Assembly: GCF_030704535.1 (NCBI RefSeq)
Contig: NC_081818.1
Coordinates: forward strand, 28,125,001-28,189,000
Reading direction: 5' to 3'
DNA from: Vitis vinifera
Lineage: Eukaryota > Streptophyta > Magnoliopsida > Vitales > Vitaceae
DNA length: 64,000 bases
Shown here: positions 50,663-61,746 of the stretch, piece by piece
Layout of the letters: the number at the start of each line of letters is the position of its first letter
Position numbering within the stretch: the first letter of the stretch is position 1
Position numbers and translations under genes: made by a program
The notes under the pieces: generated by a model
The model's input: the letters and a program-made list of their open reading frames with translations, nothing else
Database searches by the model: none
What the model was told of the DNA's origin: nothing

Positions 50663-51997
50663 TCTTGTGTCCTAGGAATATATATGAAACTGGAAGATGA
50701 TATTTTTGAAATGAAAGTAGGATTGCACTGTGATTTTCCTTTTTTTTTTTTTCTTTAAGAAGGAATTTTAGTTCTCCCAAGTTTCCTTCAGTGAATGAAT
50801 GTATGACAAAGCAACACACAAACCATGCAGAATCTGTATCGTCTTTTTGACTTTGAAATCAAGAGAATCAAAGATTGGTCACTTTCCTTCTAATTAAGCT
50901 GGAAATGTGGCAGTTCCAGTATAATCATTAGTTTTGTAATTGGAGGATGGAATATAGCCCGAGAATTTGGAAGAACTAGTCTTGACAACTCAAACTTATT
51001 AAACTTTGGATTATGATTCATCGATTCCCAGAAAATTCATGAGGCTTCTTCTGCAGAAGCTAGTCTGGCAGGTTGATCTCATCCACCTTACCAATGAACC
51101 ACCCAGCTTACATACCTTATCAACTCATCTTTTACCTCTGAAAAGTTCATATCAGGGAAAGAACTTGTGTAGCTGAGGACCATTGCATAATGCACATACT
51201 GAAGTTAAATTGGCTGTTGTGAGTGGCACAATCACCAAGGCAGGCAACCGGATCCCCCACAATTAATCAAGATCACATGTATTCTGATGGGGACCAGATA
51301 AAACTGTAGCACTAGGAGGTTTCTGAATCAGTCCATTGAGAATCAAACAAGCATGACGATGAAAAGAATTGACTGAGTCATATCTATTATTTTTTTCCAT
51401 TAAATTCTAATAACCCAATTCCTAATTTTACACAGAAAGATACAATTGTACCTCTGTATTTATGGGAGCAGCAGCATGACTTTTATCTTACATTGAAAGG
51501 TGAAAATTATTGAGCTCACTCCAGAAACTCAAGGGCCCCATTGATCCAACACATGGCATTTAGCATCCCAACATGTGGGGATTCCTCTTTGAATTCCTTA
51601 AGCATCTGCAGAAACATGTTTTTCTTATTGAAAGAACCTCATAACAGGGGCCGGAAAAATAGAAAATAAGCTTCATATTCTCACATCCAAATGGGAGAAA
51701 ATTCATACAAAATAACTCCATCTAGCATTGAGAATCATTCTATAAATTTCAGAAAGACTGAAAGAACCAACCGTGTTTGAAAAGAATTAAAGTATTAATA
51801 GACACAACATCTGCAATAAATTATGATCTTCATTTATGAACTACCCTGTAGTTGATGTGAATAACAGAACAATGATGAACAAAAGAATGGTTTTCATTCA
51901 TTGGTTTCTATACTTTTTTTTACAAGTAACTATAGTTTCCTCTGACTTTTGACATGAACTAAATGGATCTCATACCGAGAGCAAAGCTGGAGTCCCA
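50663..51997. other. Intergenic DNA with one possible small exon
   Basis: Includes the NHL 3' UTR. A 30-codon minus-strand frame at 51516-51605, beginning MLKEFKEESPHVGML directly after a TTTCTGCAG acceptor-like site, looks exon-like but has no identified partner exon or family match. Otherwise no feature is seen. Confidence 0.3.
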
Positions 51998-52222
51998 TTA
52001 ATTGTGTGCACCATTAACAAAAGAGTGGCCCTCCCCAGGACTGGGACCAGAGTTCTTGATCCCCCAGAGGCCAAGCACTTCAACATACCGGTTGGCCCTC
52101 TCCATTAGGCCAGGAACTGACTTCATCATGGCGCTGTGGTCATGTATGGGGCGGGCTTGTATGTAGGAAGAGAGCAGGATGAAGGTGATGAAGAAGAGAA
52201 CTGAGAGGAGGGTCTTGGCCAT
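51998..52222 (-). CDS. PAMP-induced secreted peptide (PIP/PIPL-type) precursor
   Basis: 74-aa precursor of a secreted signalling peptide. Residues 1-23 form a signal peptide (LLSVLFFITFILLSSY, cleavage near IQA|RP). A variable pro-region follows, with the C-terminal hallmark SGPSPGEGH at residues 58-66. SGPSxGxGH is the signature of plant PIP peptides; in Arabidopsis PIP1 acts through the receptor RLK7 to amplify immunity. The 8-residue tail after GH is longer than in PIP1 but similar extensions are known among PIP-like members. A TATA box (TATAAATA on the gene strand, 52286-52293) lies 64 bp upstream of the ATG, and a W-box core TTGACT at 52318-52323 would fit WRKY-driven induction. It is a single exon. 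Confidence 0.8.
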   Translation of the reverse strand: MAKTLLSVLFFITFILLSSYIQARPIHDHSAMMKSVPGLMERANRYVEVLGLWGIKNSGPSPGEGHSFVNGAHN

Positions 52223-54500
52223 GAATGAATGAAGAAAATGAGGAAGATGATTGGATTGTATAGAGATGGCTATGAGGTTTGTGTATATTTATAGGAAAGA
52301 AAAGGTCGTAGCCGTGTTTGACTACAAATGAAGGAGAAATGCTCCATTCAAACTAGTACTGTGGTTTCTAAGTTAGGAAGCTGGGGAGGAAACTCACGGT
52401 AGTTGAAGAATGGGTGTTTGGAGACTCGGAATTTGAGTGTTCAACAAGTCTTTTGAATTCTTAAATGGCATTTTCCATTGAATTTCTCTGCTTTCTGTGT
52501 CCCAAATCTTGGCATGTTGGCTAAAATACTAAATGCAACCTTCTTAAAAAAATACATACAAAAATTATTAATTTTTATGGAGGATTGAATTTTAATATTT
52601 AATTTATTTAGATTTTACATGTAAGTGGATATTTGATAAATCAATTTAATAACTTAAATTGACTTAATAACTTAATTTAAGACATTAAGTAAATTAAATA
52701 TATTTTATAAAATAATTTAATGTATGATTTAAAATCAAAAATAATTTTAAATAATAAATAAAAATAATTAATTTATTCTTAAATTTGTATTTTTAATTTA
52801 TTTTTTTATTTTCGTTTACCCTAATTACTTCAATAATTTCTTTTATTATTTACCATCTTGATTGTTACTCAATCTCCTTTATCATAATCATAATTTATAA
52901 AGATAAATATATCAATTTGATTTAAAATAATTTTTAAATTAATTTTATCAATCAATTTTAATACTTATAATAAAAATTAAGTAATAAGTTTTAAGTTAAT
53001 AATTTAAATATAATTTAACTTAAAATTAATTTAAATTATTAAGCGTATTAAATTTTGTCAAATAGCACAATCATTTCATCTTTTGTATGCTTAATTAGTC
53101 GAAGCATTTCCTTATGTGTTAAGTAAGATTAAATAATAATAATATTAGGTATGGTAGATGAAATCGGTTAATGGGTATTTGTTTTTTAAAATATTAATTA
53201 TTATATAAATTGTTGGAAAAAAGAAAAGAAAAAATGAAAACATGTGCCAGTAGACCTTTGAATACATGGGGGCCACGTTTCTTGCGTGTATGTGTGAGTG
53301 ACTGATCAGTCAAGTCGGACCGTTGATCTGCTGACTCATCTCTTAGATAAAGATCAACAAAAAAAAGAAGTCAAATTCACCTAACAAAATTTCAAAGAAA
53401 ATATTTTAAGAATTAAAAATTTCAACAAAAGGAAATCAAGCTTGACTTGAACAGCATATTTAATTTCTTTTCATATTTGGAAAAGAAAAAAAAAATTGGC
53501 ATTCAAAATTGGACGTGGGAAGAGGAAAGTGAAAATAATAAAATAAAATAAATATACTAGAATAATATTAAAAAATTGTTATTTAGCATATATTATTTTT
53601 TAAAATATTTTTTTTATTTCTTTATAAATATTAAAGAAATAAGACAGCTAGAATCAGTCAGCCTTGGAGTTCAAAGAGGTGCACATGTTCCACTTTGGAT
53701 TTGTACGAATAAACACATTTTTTATTTTAGGGTAGTTGGGAACTTGGAAGAGAGATTTATTTTAACATTTATTATGATTTATTTTATTTTATTTTTCATT
53801 TTTTTCTACACATTTATACTTGGAAAATGTTGAAGCGTGATTGATGGTGTGATTTGAAAATAGTTTTTTATTTTTAAAAATAAAAAATTATTTTTAAATT
53901 TTTTTAATATTATTTGGTTGTTGTTTTTGATAAATAATATGTAAAAATAAAGTAAACTAGAGAACAATTTTTAGAAAATAAATAAATTGTTTTTATCGAT
54001 TTTTAAAAACAAATTTTAGAAAGCATGACTAAAGGAGCCTTCAATTTTTTTTTAAAATAGAATTTTAAAATTTGTCTTATTTTATTCTACTATTTGCTTC
54101 TTCGAATTCTAAAACTTTTTCAAATTGAAGTGACCGAACAACCCTTTTTTCCTTGATAAGAAAATACATATCTATGTTTTTATATCAACAATCAAATCAC
54201 ATAGAACATGAATGAAAATAAGTAAAAGGGTTTCTTTCATTCATTTTCTTGAGAATCAAACATGAAATTTCTAATCAAATAATTAACCTTTGAAGAATTA
54301 TTTTTGGGCTTAAAATAATGTATTTGTCCAAATCTTTAGTCTATTTAAAAGGAAGAATTAGTTTAATAAAATGCTTGTATGCCAAAACAAGTGTTGGATT
54401 CGCTAGTGGCTTAGATCTTATAATGCCTAAACTTTGGCACCATTTGATTGAAACCAATCAAGGTGCAAAACATGGCTCTCTAAGGGAGTATTCAGTCATT
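52223..54500. other. AT-rich intergenic DNA
   Basis: 52223-52450 is the promoter of the peptide gene. 52550-54110 is strongly AT-rich with simple repeats and aaaacaatttttagaaaa-type motifs like other repeat-rich stretches in the window. No coding frame is supported. Confidence 0.5.
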
Positions 54501-54516
54501 TCATTGACAACGACCA

Positions 54517-54803
54517 TGACGTGGCACTATTACAACCAATCATCAAAAAAGTTGCACGGAACCTGATGCGCAGTGGATCCCATCCACTGCGCGCCTTCCC
54601 ACTTCTCGACCGTTAAAAACCGTTTAAATAACCGCAGAGAAGGCAGAGAAACGGATCTACCGGCAACGACAGGTGGACAACCGCTACTAAAACAGTAGTT
54701 TCGTCTAAGAGCAAGTATCCACTGTAAACAGCCTCAGAAGCTCATAGCTTCAAATCCAATCGAGGCTTTCCACGTCAATGTGACTGTATTTTTTATGACG
54801 TGG
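54517..54803 (+). promoter_or_regulatory. bZIP-type TGACGTGG sites and a perfect hairpin upstream of the 55014 gene
   Basis: Three copies of TGACGTGG, combining TGACG and ACGTGG bZIP cores, occur at 54517-54524 (+), 54770-54777 (reverse) and 54796-54803 (+). Between them is a perfect 11-bp inverted repeat GCGCAGTGGAT / ATCCACTGCGC (54568-54578, 54582-54592) with a 3-nt loop. They precede the gene at 55014 by 210-500 bp. Such clusters are typical of ABA- or stress-responsive promoters; regulation here is inferred. Confidence 0.5.
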
Positions 54804-55013
54804 CTTCCACCTATTGGTACAGCTGCGTTCCCATGCTTGGATTAGCTGTTACCGCTTAAATTGTGTCCCCGTCATGAATACCTGGCAACTGGCAATTTCA
54901 GGTAACGGTAATAATAACAGTTTTCGTATTAAGAGAGGCGGGGGAGAGGACAGCGAATTGGGGGTTTCTGGAGATCGTCTTCTCTCTTCGAAATCCTGAT
55001 TTCGAAGAAGGAG

Positions 55014-55478
55014 ATGGCTTCAGGAAACACTGAAACCGAATCCGAAATGGCGGATATGGCGTTCGCAAAGCGAGGTTGTTGTTTCTGGATGCCGTGTTTG
55101 GGCTCCGAGCGGTCTGCCAGGGATGGATCAGTGTGGTGGGAGCGGGTAGGAGGCCCGGCCGAGAAGAAAGATGGGTGGTGGAGCAGAGGCTTGAACGCGC
55201 TGAAACAGATCAGGGAGTGGACGGAGATCCACGCTGGTCCAAGATGGAAGACCTTCATCCGGCAGTTCGGGAAAAGCCGCGGCGGTGGCGGAGGCCGGCA
55301 CGGGAAATTCAATTACGATCCATTGAGTTACGCCATGAACTTCGACGAAGGACCGAGACAGTACGGTCATTTGGATGAGGACCACGGCTACCCTGATTTC
55401 TCCTACCGGTACGCATCATTGCCGCCGTCGGTAAAGTCGTCGATGGATCTCGGCAACGATGGGCCGTCATTCACGTGA
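55014..55478 (+). CDS. Plant-specific small protein, function unknown
   Basis: Single-exon gene for 154 aa. A cysteine-rich start (RGCCFWMPCLGS) is followed by tryptophan-rich WWERVGG and WWSRGLNALKQIREW, a basic segment GPRWKTFIRQFGKSRGGGGGRHGKF, then NYDPLSYAMNFDEG and a C-terminal SSMDLGNDGPSFT. This order resembles an uncharacterised family of small plant proteins, some annotated as stress-induced. No signal peptide or catalytic motif is seen; the Cys-rich start might be lipidated, which is speculation. The coding part is GC-richer than its surroundings. The ATG at 55014 is the first of the frame and follows a GA-rich leader. The upstream bZIP-type sites fit stress regulation. Confidence 0.8.
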   Translation: MASGNTETESEMADMAFAKRGCCFWMPCLGSERSARDGSVWWERVGGPAEKKDGWWSRGLNALKQIREWTEIHAGPRWKTFIRQFGKSRGGGGGRHGKFNYDPLSYAMNFDEGPRQYGHLDEDHGYPDFSYRYASLPPSVKSSMDLGNDGPSFT

Positions 55479-58400
55479 GTGGCACACGATGACAGAGACG
55501 AAAGAACCGCAAGCGGTAGACACTTGGCGCGAACTTCGGCGTGGACCCGGAGCATCGTCAAGTGTAGCAGTTGGTTGACTTTTTGGACGGTATTGATTGC
55601 CTGGCCAATCAGCGTCGTATTTTTTTTCCAGTATTTTATAAAAAATTATTTAATAATTCCATTTCCCATTGTCAAAACTCAGAAGAGTCAGATAAAAAAA
55701 TAAAAAATAAAAAGGAGAAAAATAGAAGGTTTTGATCGTCTATGAGGATGTCCAGGGTCTAGATGGTGGGGGAGCAAAAGGATTTCTTTTCAATAAGATA
55801 GTGCAAATAAGTTCTTCAGACTGCACGCCAACAAATTCAGACCTTTTCCAAAAGTCGATGGCACTTCAACCACTGCCTCACGTAATCGCAGAGCTGAATC
55901 ACTAACCCACTCCAGTGGATACTTTATTTGTTTATTTATATGTTGAGTCTGAAAACAAATAAATAATTGCTGATGGATTCTTCTATAAAATGGGTTCACT
56001 TCCAAAAGTGAGATCAATGAATCTAGTAGTTTGTATAAGTCTAATCTTATTATTTTGTAATTGCTTTGCTTTGATGGTACTTTTTTTTAAGCAAAAGCAA
56101 ATGGCATGCTACCCAATTTAGATTTGGCTGATGTTGAGTGGTGTTTTGAGGCGTGGGGATGGAAATGGTGTAGAAACTGAGGATGACTGTCGACCCACTT
56201 CTTCTTAGTGATGAAATCCAAAAGGGGTTTAGCACTGAATGGGTTCAATTGTCGACCCACTCTCTTTTGTGTCATTATTTCTCCTTTTTTCTTCCCATTT
56301 GGCACCTCTCATTTCTTTCCCTCATCCCATCATGCCCCCTTTTTCCTCCTCGTGGCCTATCTCATCCTCACCCACACCCCCAATTTTCTCTGTCCTTATC
56401 CTTGTTTTCTTGCTGCATTTGAGTTCTCACGGCTTCTTGATTGACTTCCGTGGTGTTGGTTGCTGTTAGTAACCACATGTGCCACGGTCTTCCCATCACC
56501 TCTCAATTGCTGTGACCTGTCTTTGCGGCAAAGCATCATCCCTTTGTCCATGGAAGTAAAGAAGTGCAGAGGGGGAACCTAAAAGGGATGGACAAAATGG
56601 GGTTTGAAGCAGAAAAGAGTGCAAGTAATCCTCTTGTTTCAGTGCTGATATGTCCACGGGCAAATGATCGCTGAAACTCACACTGGATGTGTTATTCATG
56701 GGTCTTTTTGCCACAAGATTTGCTAATTCTGAATATGAATCAGGCCATGAATGTGCATAAACATGTACTAGATGTATGATGATCTCTTTAGCATTCTCTC
56801 TCCTCTACATGCTGTGCCCCACACACCCTGTTCTTCTTGGGCTAAACTGCACTTTAAAGGAAGCTTGAGCCCACCAGTCCCCACCATTTATCGGGAGTGG
56901 AAGCGGGGCCTCTTACCATTTATTATACTGTGATTTGACCCACGCGCTTCTACGTTGATGGACATACAAGAGACAAATGTACCCGAGTTGTCTTTTTGAG
57001 ATACTTCACATTAATCGAAGTAGTTGGTAGCCAGACTGTAGAGCCCACTTCATGGCAGTAGTTTGATGCAAATCCAAATCTGTAACTGGTTGGCAACCGC
57101 GTGGGGTTCATTTCTGTATTGGAGTCTACTGAGCCCATATCATTTAGTGGATGGATCACTCATCCTCCAAAGTTAAAAATAAGCGTCTATAAAGCAGTAA
57201 AGCCACGGAGGAAAGCAGGAAAACAAACTTGGGAAATACAGTAAGAGGGAAAAATCTCAGATGCCGTGGGTGGAATTCTTTTTGGGTATCCAATGAGAAG
57301 GTGGAATCCCACTTGATTATACAGCCAAAGATGATGACTGGTGAAGATGAGAGAGAGAGAGAGCAAGAGGTTTTTGACAAGGGTGAGAACTTCTACGAGG
57401 TCACATGGGTAGATGAAGGCATGAGACTCCACGCCATGGCCATCACTGCTACACCCATGTTATGAATCAAAGGTCTCATCGCCAAAACTAAAGATTCTGT
57501 TCACAGTGCTTTTCATGGATCCCACCACCACTGCCCAAGCCCAAAAGATCGTGCTCGCATTTATCCCAAAAGGTTTATGAAAAAACAAAGAAAAAAAATT
57601 GAACTAAAGACTCAAAAGACCAACAAAGCCAAAAGAAATCGGCCCCTCTGATCTGGATCGTGTTCAGACAAACCCTGAAAAAAGGGTAAAAGAGAGGGAA
57701 AGAACATCTCATGCATTTGAATGTTGGACCAATAAATGGAAATGAATTGTCACAAAATGTTCGCCCATGGATGGGGCCATGGCATACTTGAACTTTTGGA
57801 GTTGTCCGGAGGAATAAGAGCTGAGTTTAAACATAGTCGAAGCTCCAAATTAACAATCGATGCTCCAAATTAACAGTCGATGCTCCAAATTTTCAAGGTT
57901 TAAATGCAAATGCAATGATTAGGCAACAACATAGGCGGGAAGGGGAGACGACACTGTTTAGGAAAAAAAATGTTCATGAGTGCTTGTCTGCCAACTAAAC
58001 CCTGCTTTAAAATAGTCTTATGGCACAATAGTTGGAATCGCGGAAAGAAAAACTTTTTCTTTTTGGTATTTGATACTTTATTGCAGAAGAACAAGAAAAG
58101 ACTAAAGATTGCATCCTATAATTGACAGATACTCTACCATCCGTCTCCACAAGATCGATCGCCCTTGAATAGAAAACATGTTCAATGACAACATTCCCAA
58201 TACCAGCGCCCCTAGGATAATGTAATCCCTCTTAAGATCTTTCCCACCAAGACATGGTTCAACAATTGTTGGGGGAGGGGTACAATTCACAGGATGTGCA
58301 AAATGTAAACAATATACACTCATATGAACATCTTCTTCTACAAGAGATAGGAGTTAAAGGCATTTCTAATTCATCACTTCGGGAAAAAAGAGATCAAAAG

Positions 58401-58586
58401 ATGAGTTTGGGTTTTCGAGTTTCAATCAAGGATACAAGTACAATGGTAAAATTACCGTGAGAGATCAATCATATTCTTGAATTAGCATCCCAAAAATTGT
58501 AGGAAGAAAAGGCAAACAGTAAGACTAAAACAAGCTTTGATCAATGGATCAACAATGAATCATGGAAGCAGAACAGAAAATACCTT
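55479..58586. other. Intergenic DNA
   Basis: About 3 kb of moderately AT-rich DNA. Short frames at 57156-57470 and 58102-58323 match no family I know and lack splice or start support. The part nearest 58586 should include the ATL46-like 3' UTR. A short tandem repeat of atgctccaaatta occurs near 57840-57890. Confidence 0.45.
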
Positions 58587-59801
58587 TCACATCTCTTGTT
58601 TTCTCCCCATCCATGGCAGGTCCACATTAAGAGAAGGCATACCGGTCTGGGTATTGTCTGAGGAGCTTGGAAATTTACCCTTCTTCGACCAAAGCCAGAT
58701 TTTGGAAACAGAATAGCTGTCACCTTTAGTCACAAAACTATTCCTTGTCCCTTCTGTTTCCTCATTAATTGAAGGATTTGCATTATTTTCTATCCCTTTC
58801 ACAATCTTCCCATCTGGATGTTGTTGTTCATGGTTCAGAGCCACCCGCAAAATTGAATCACCAACAACATATTGAAATGAACCCATGGAGTAGCATCTTC
58901 TTGCATCTAAATTACTGCTGCTGGTCTCTCCTCCTGCTGTTTCCCCTGATCCATCAGCCACCTTTCTGAATTTACCAAGTCTCACAGGAAAAACCCCCTT
59001 TTCTCCAACAACTTCTTCAATTTCTACTGTCTTTGGACCAGAGGCGAACCCATTTTCTCCATGACCAGGAAAACCATCTTCTTCCCTCAAATCATCGAAA
59101 TCAAAAATTGGGTTTTCCATTGAGAAGCCAGGAGCAAAGAGGGTCCCTCTACAGAGAGGGCATGTTGAATTTGATAGGAGCCAAGTATCTATACAATTGA
59201 TATGGAATGCATGGCTGCACACAGGAAGCAATCTCAGCTTGTCCTTCTCAGAAAATTCACAAAGACAAACAGCACAGTCAAATGGTTCTTTCAGACCCAC
59301 TATCTCTTTGTACAAGAACACTGGGAGGGCGTCTATAAAGGCTTGATCCAGACCAGAGTCGTGAAGATGAAAGAGTTGCTGCAGCTGCCTTTGAAGAGCA
59401 TCAGATTCAGAAATTTCAGGGTATCTATTAGATTGTGAGGATGTGGAAGAAGAAGGATGCCTTATGAGAAATCTAACAAGCAAGTGGAGAAGGCCAGAGA
59501 TGAAGAACAGAACAGCTACAATCACTATAATGAAAAGAACAGCTGGACTTATTCTAGTACCAGAGGATGATGAAGATGAAGGTGCTGTTGATCCTTTATG
59601 AAAAGCAGCAGTATATGGAGATGAAGATGATGGAGTCAGAGGAGGTGGGTAGGTCAGATATCCATCTTTCTGCTTGATTTGATGCTGAATCCAAGACATC
59701 TTCAAATGGGTATGCCCAAAAAACCATCTATGCTCTCTTTCTGACATTGAACAGACCATCTGGGAACACTCAAAAACCATGCCTTTTCCCTCATAGATCA
59801 A
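58587..59801 (-). CDS. ATL46: RING-H2 E3 ubiquitin ligase, ATL46-like
   Basis: Membrane-anchored ubiquitin ligase of the plant ATL family, 404 aa, single exon. Order: a proline/serine-rich start, a transmembrane helix at ~86-112 (ISPAVLFIIVIVAVLFFISG), the GLD motif (residues 150-152) in SGLDQAFIDALPVF, then the RING-H2 domain from C176 (CAVCLCEF...CSHAFHINCIDTWL...CPLC). All eight zinc ligands are present in C-x2-C...C-x-H-x2-H-x2-C...C-x2-C order. The conserved tail includes GETSSSNLDARRCYSMGSFQYV and SKIWLWSKKGKF, as in Arabidopsis ATL46/ATL47. Four in-frame ATGs precede the conserved MSWIQ start: codons 1 (59801), 8, 15 and 19, with MSWIQ at codon 35 (59699). I give the longest frame, but translation may begin further in. 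(TC)n tracts at 60219-60245 lie in its upstream region. Confidence 0.9.
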   Translation of the reverse strand: MIYEGKGMVFECSQMVCSMSEREHRWFFGHTHLKMSWIQHQIKQKDGYLTYPPPLTPSSSSPYTAAFHKGSTAPSSSSSSGTRISPAVLFIIVIVAVLFFISGLLHLLVRFLIRHPSSSTSSQSNRYPEISESDALQRQLQQLFHLHDSGLDQAFIDALPVFLYKEIVGLKEPFDCAVCLCEFSEKDKLRLLPVCSHAFHINCIDTWLLSNSTCPLCRGTLFAPGFSMENPIFDFDDLREEDGFPGHGENGFASGPKTVEIEEVVGEKGVFPVRLGKFRKVADGSGETAGGETSSSNLDARRCYSMGSFQYVVGDSILRVALNHEQQHPDGKIVKGIENNANPSINEETEGTRNSFVTKGDSYSVSKIWLWSKKGKFPSSSDNTQTGMPSLNVDLPWMGRKQEM

Positions 59802-61190
59802 CCCAACTCATCTTCTCACCACTAGAGCTAGCACAAACAGTTTCTTCTTCCCCTAAATATAGAAGCACAAAACTCCACTCCCTCAACTTTTTCCCTCAGA
59901 TTTGACAGAAAACAAGGGTGGTTCAGTAGGTTGTATGGTGCAACAAGTACCATTTTTTTATGCTTCCAGCTGAAACCCAACTCACTGATTGTTCAATAAC
60001 AAGAGAATATGACATGACAAGTGTTAAGGTGAGAACCACCTACCTTGATTCTGAAGAGTCCACCATTAATATAGACTTAAAAGCTCTTGCAAATGGATGC
60101 TCTTTGCAGCATGAAAAACCCTAAGCCACAGGCTTTTTTGAGGTGATTTTCACTCTTATATCTCAAACGTGAATAGGAAAGTGAAATGTGGCTACTCACT
60201 TTCTCTCTCTAGACCACCCTTCTTTCTCTTTCTCTCTCTCTCTCTACTCTGGTAGAAACCTTGGAACCCAGAAGGCTGGCAGTGACAGCAGTTTCCTAAA
60301 GGAAGCCAAAAAGAACTGAAGTGGGTCCACGCGCCAATCAAAGCGAGTGGGTAAAATAGTCAACCACAAGCGACAAGGTACTGCTTCCAATGTGGGCTCT
60401 TCAAAAGTGGGCCTGGGCTTTCCCACTTGTGGGCTTGGTGAACAACGATCCCATGCAATAGGGTGCAGCACCAAGACCCTGATGCCTCATTTTCACACCT
60501 TAATCAAGGGTTGAAATACTCATCACTTTGTTAAACATTGGGTCCATGGCACCCTTATCAAGCCCATCACATATGGATCATCTTTAATCAAACAATCACA
60601 CTGTCTCGATCGATCGCCACTCATGCATCAAACCTTAATTAGTCCATACAAGAAATGCATACAAGCATCTCCCAAATCCATTTCATTCATCTTTCCTTGA
60701 ATTGTATCTTGCATTCACTTTCAAGTATTTATTACATTCAAATTGATGGTATAGCTCACATTTCTTGAGTGATTTGGATTAAGATATTACTTGTAGTTGT
60801 GGGTGTCTTTCAAGATTGGAACATGTGAATGCCTCTTTATCTTGTGGCCAAAGGCAATTAGGTGAAGATTTTTGGATGACAATCACATGTTAGTTGAATT
60901 GTTAGAGAGAAAAAAGAAAAAGTATAATGGAGATGGAAGTGACATAGGCATTAGGTAATGTGGAGTAATCCAATGCTTATCCACCATTTAAAGGAGGAGG
61001 GGGTTGTATCTCATTTTGATCATCATTGCCATTTGATCATGATTTGCCATTATTTTGGTAGGTTTGGTGGCACAACTCGATGAAAAAAAGGGCTTTGGCT
61101 TTAGCATGTGTAAAATAAAAAAGAAATCAATTTTTCTTTAGTTTTTTTACTTTTTAGTTTTAATGTCAGTGACCTCTGACAACCCAATTG
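59802..61190. other. ATL46-like upstream region and intergenic DNA
   Basis: Includes the leader and promoter of the ATL46-like gene with a (CT)n microsatellite at 60219-60245. No coding frame is supported. The remaining sequence is ordinary AT-rich DNA. Confidence 0.5.
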
Positions 61191-61541
61191 ACCCTGTGTC
61201 TCTCTTGGAGCCAAATGAGTGACCAACCTTCTGGACTCTTGAATGACCTGATTCTTGATATGAGATTGCCCTATCAAAGAAACCAACTGAGAAGTGAGAA
61301 GGCAATTGTTCTTGGCAGACACCAATTTCCCATGTAAAAGGAAAAGCAAGTGGAGAGCCAACACCCTGTGTCTCTCTTGGAGCCAAATGAGTGACCAACC
61401 TTCTGGACTCTTGAATGACTTGACTCTTGATATGAGATTGGCCTATCAAAGAAACCAACTGAGAAGTGAGAAGAAGGCAATTATTCTTGACAGACACCAA
61501 TTTCCCATGTAAAAGGAAAAGCAAGTGGAGAGCCAACACTT
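61191..61541. repeat. Tandem duplication, ~172-bp unit
   Basis: Copy 1 (61191-61362) and copy 2 (61363-61541) are nearly identical, starting accctgtgtctctcttggag and ending gcaagtggagagccaaca. Copy 2 carries a 3-bp gaa expansion and a few substitutions. Both lie 3' of the receptor pseudokinase gene. Frames through the repeat on either strand match no family I know, so I treat it as non-coding. Confidence 0.92.
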
Positions 61542-61746
61542 GATCATTTATATATTTGACTCATATAAGACTTAATGCTGCCATCATTGAAATGAAATCT
61601 TGGAATTTTTGTAGTACAGCAGTTTCAGATTCTTAAAGTAGAAAGGAAAGCTGAAATGCAGATTAGGGAAAAATGAAAGTTTTCCTCTGTCTGAGCTTTT
61701 TTTTTTCTATGATTTTGATGAATGAGGGCATTTGCTTTCTAATGAT

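Noticed and set aside
57156-57470. Overlapping 74-81 codon frames on both strands
   Set aside because: Short, on both strands at once, with no family match or gene signals.
58102-58323. 73-codon minus-strand frame with a hydrophobic stretch
   Set aside because: Lies in the expected 3' region of the ATL46-like gene, has no recognised relatives and no clear start context.
61101-61539. Minus-strand frames of 68-130 codons in the tandem duplication
   Set aside because: The frame simply repeats with the 172-bp unit and is present in several phases; no family match or gene signals.
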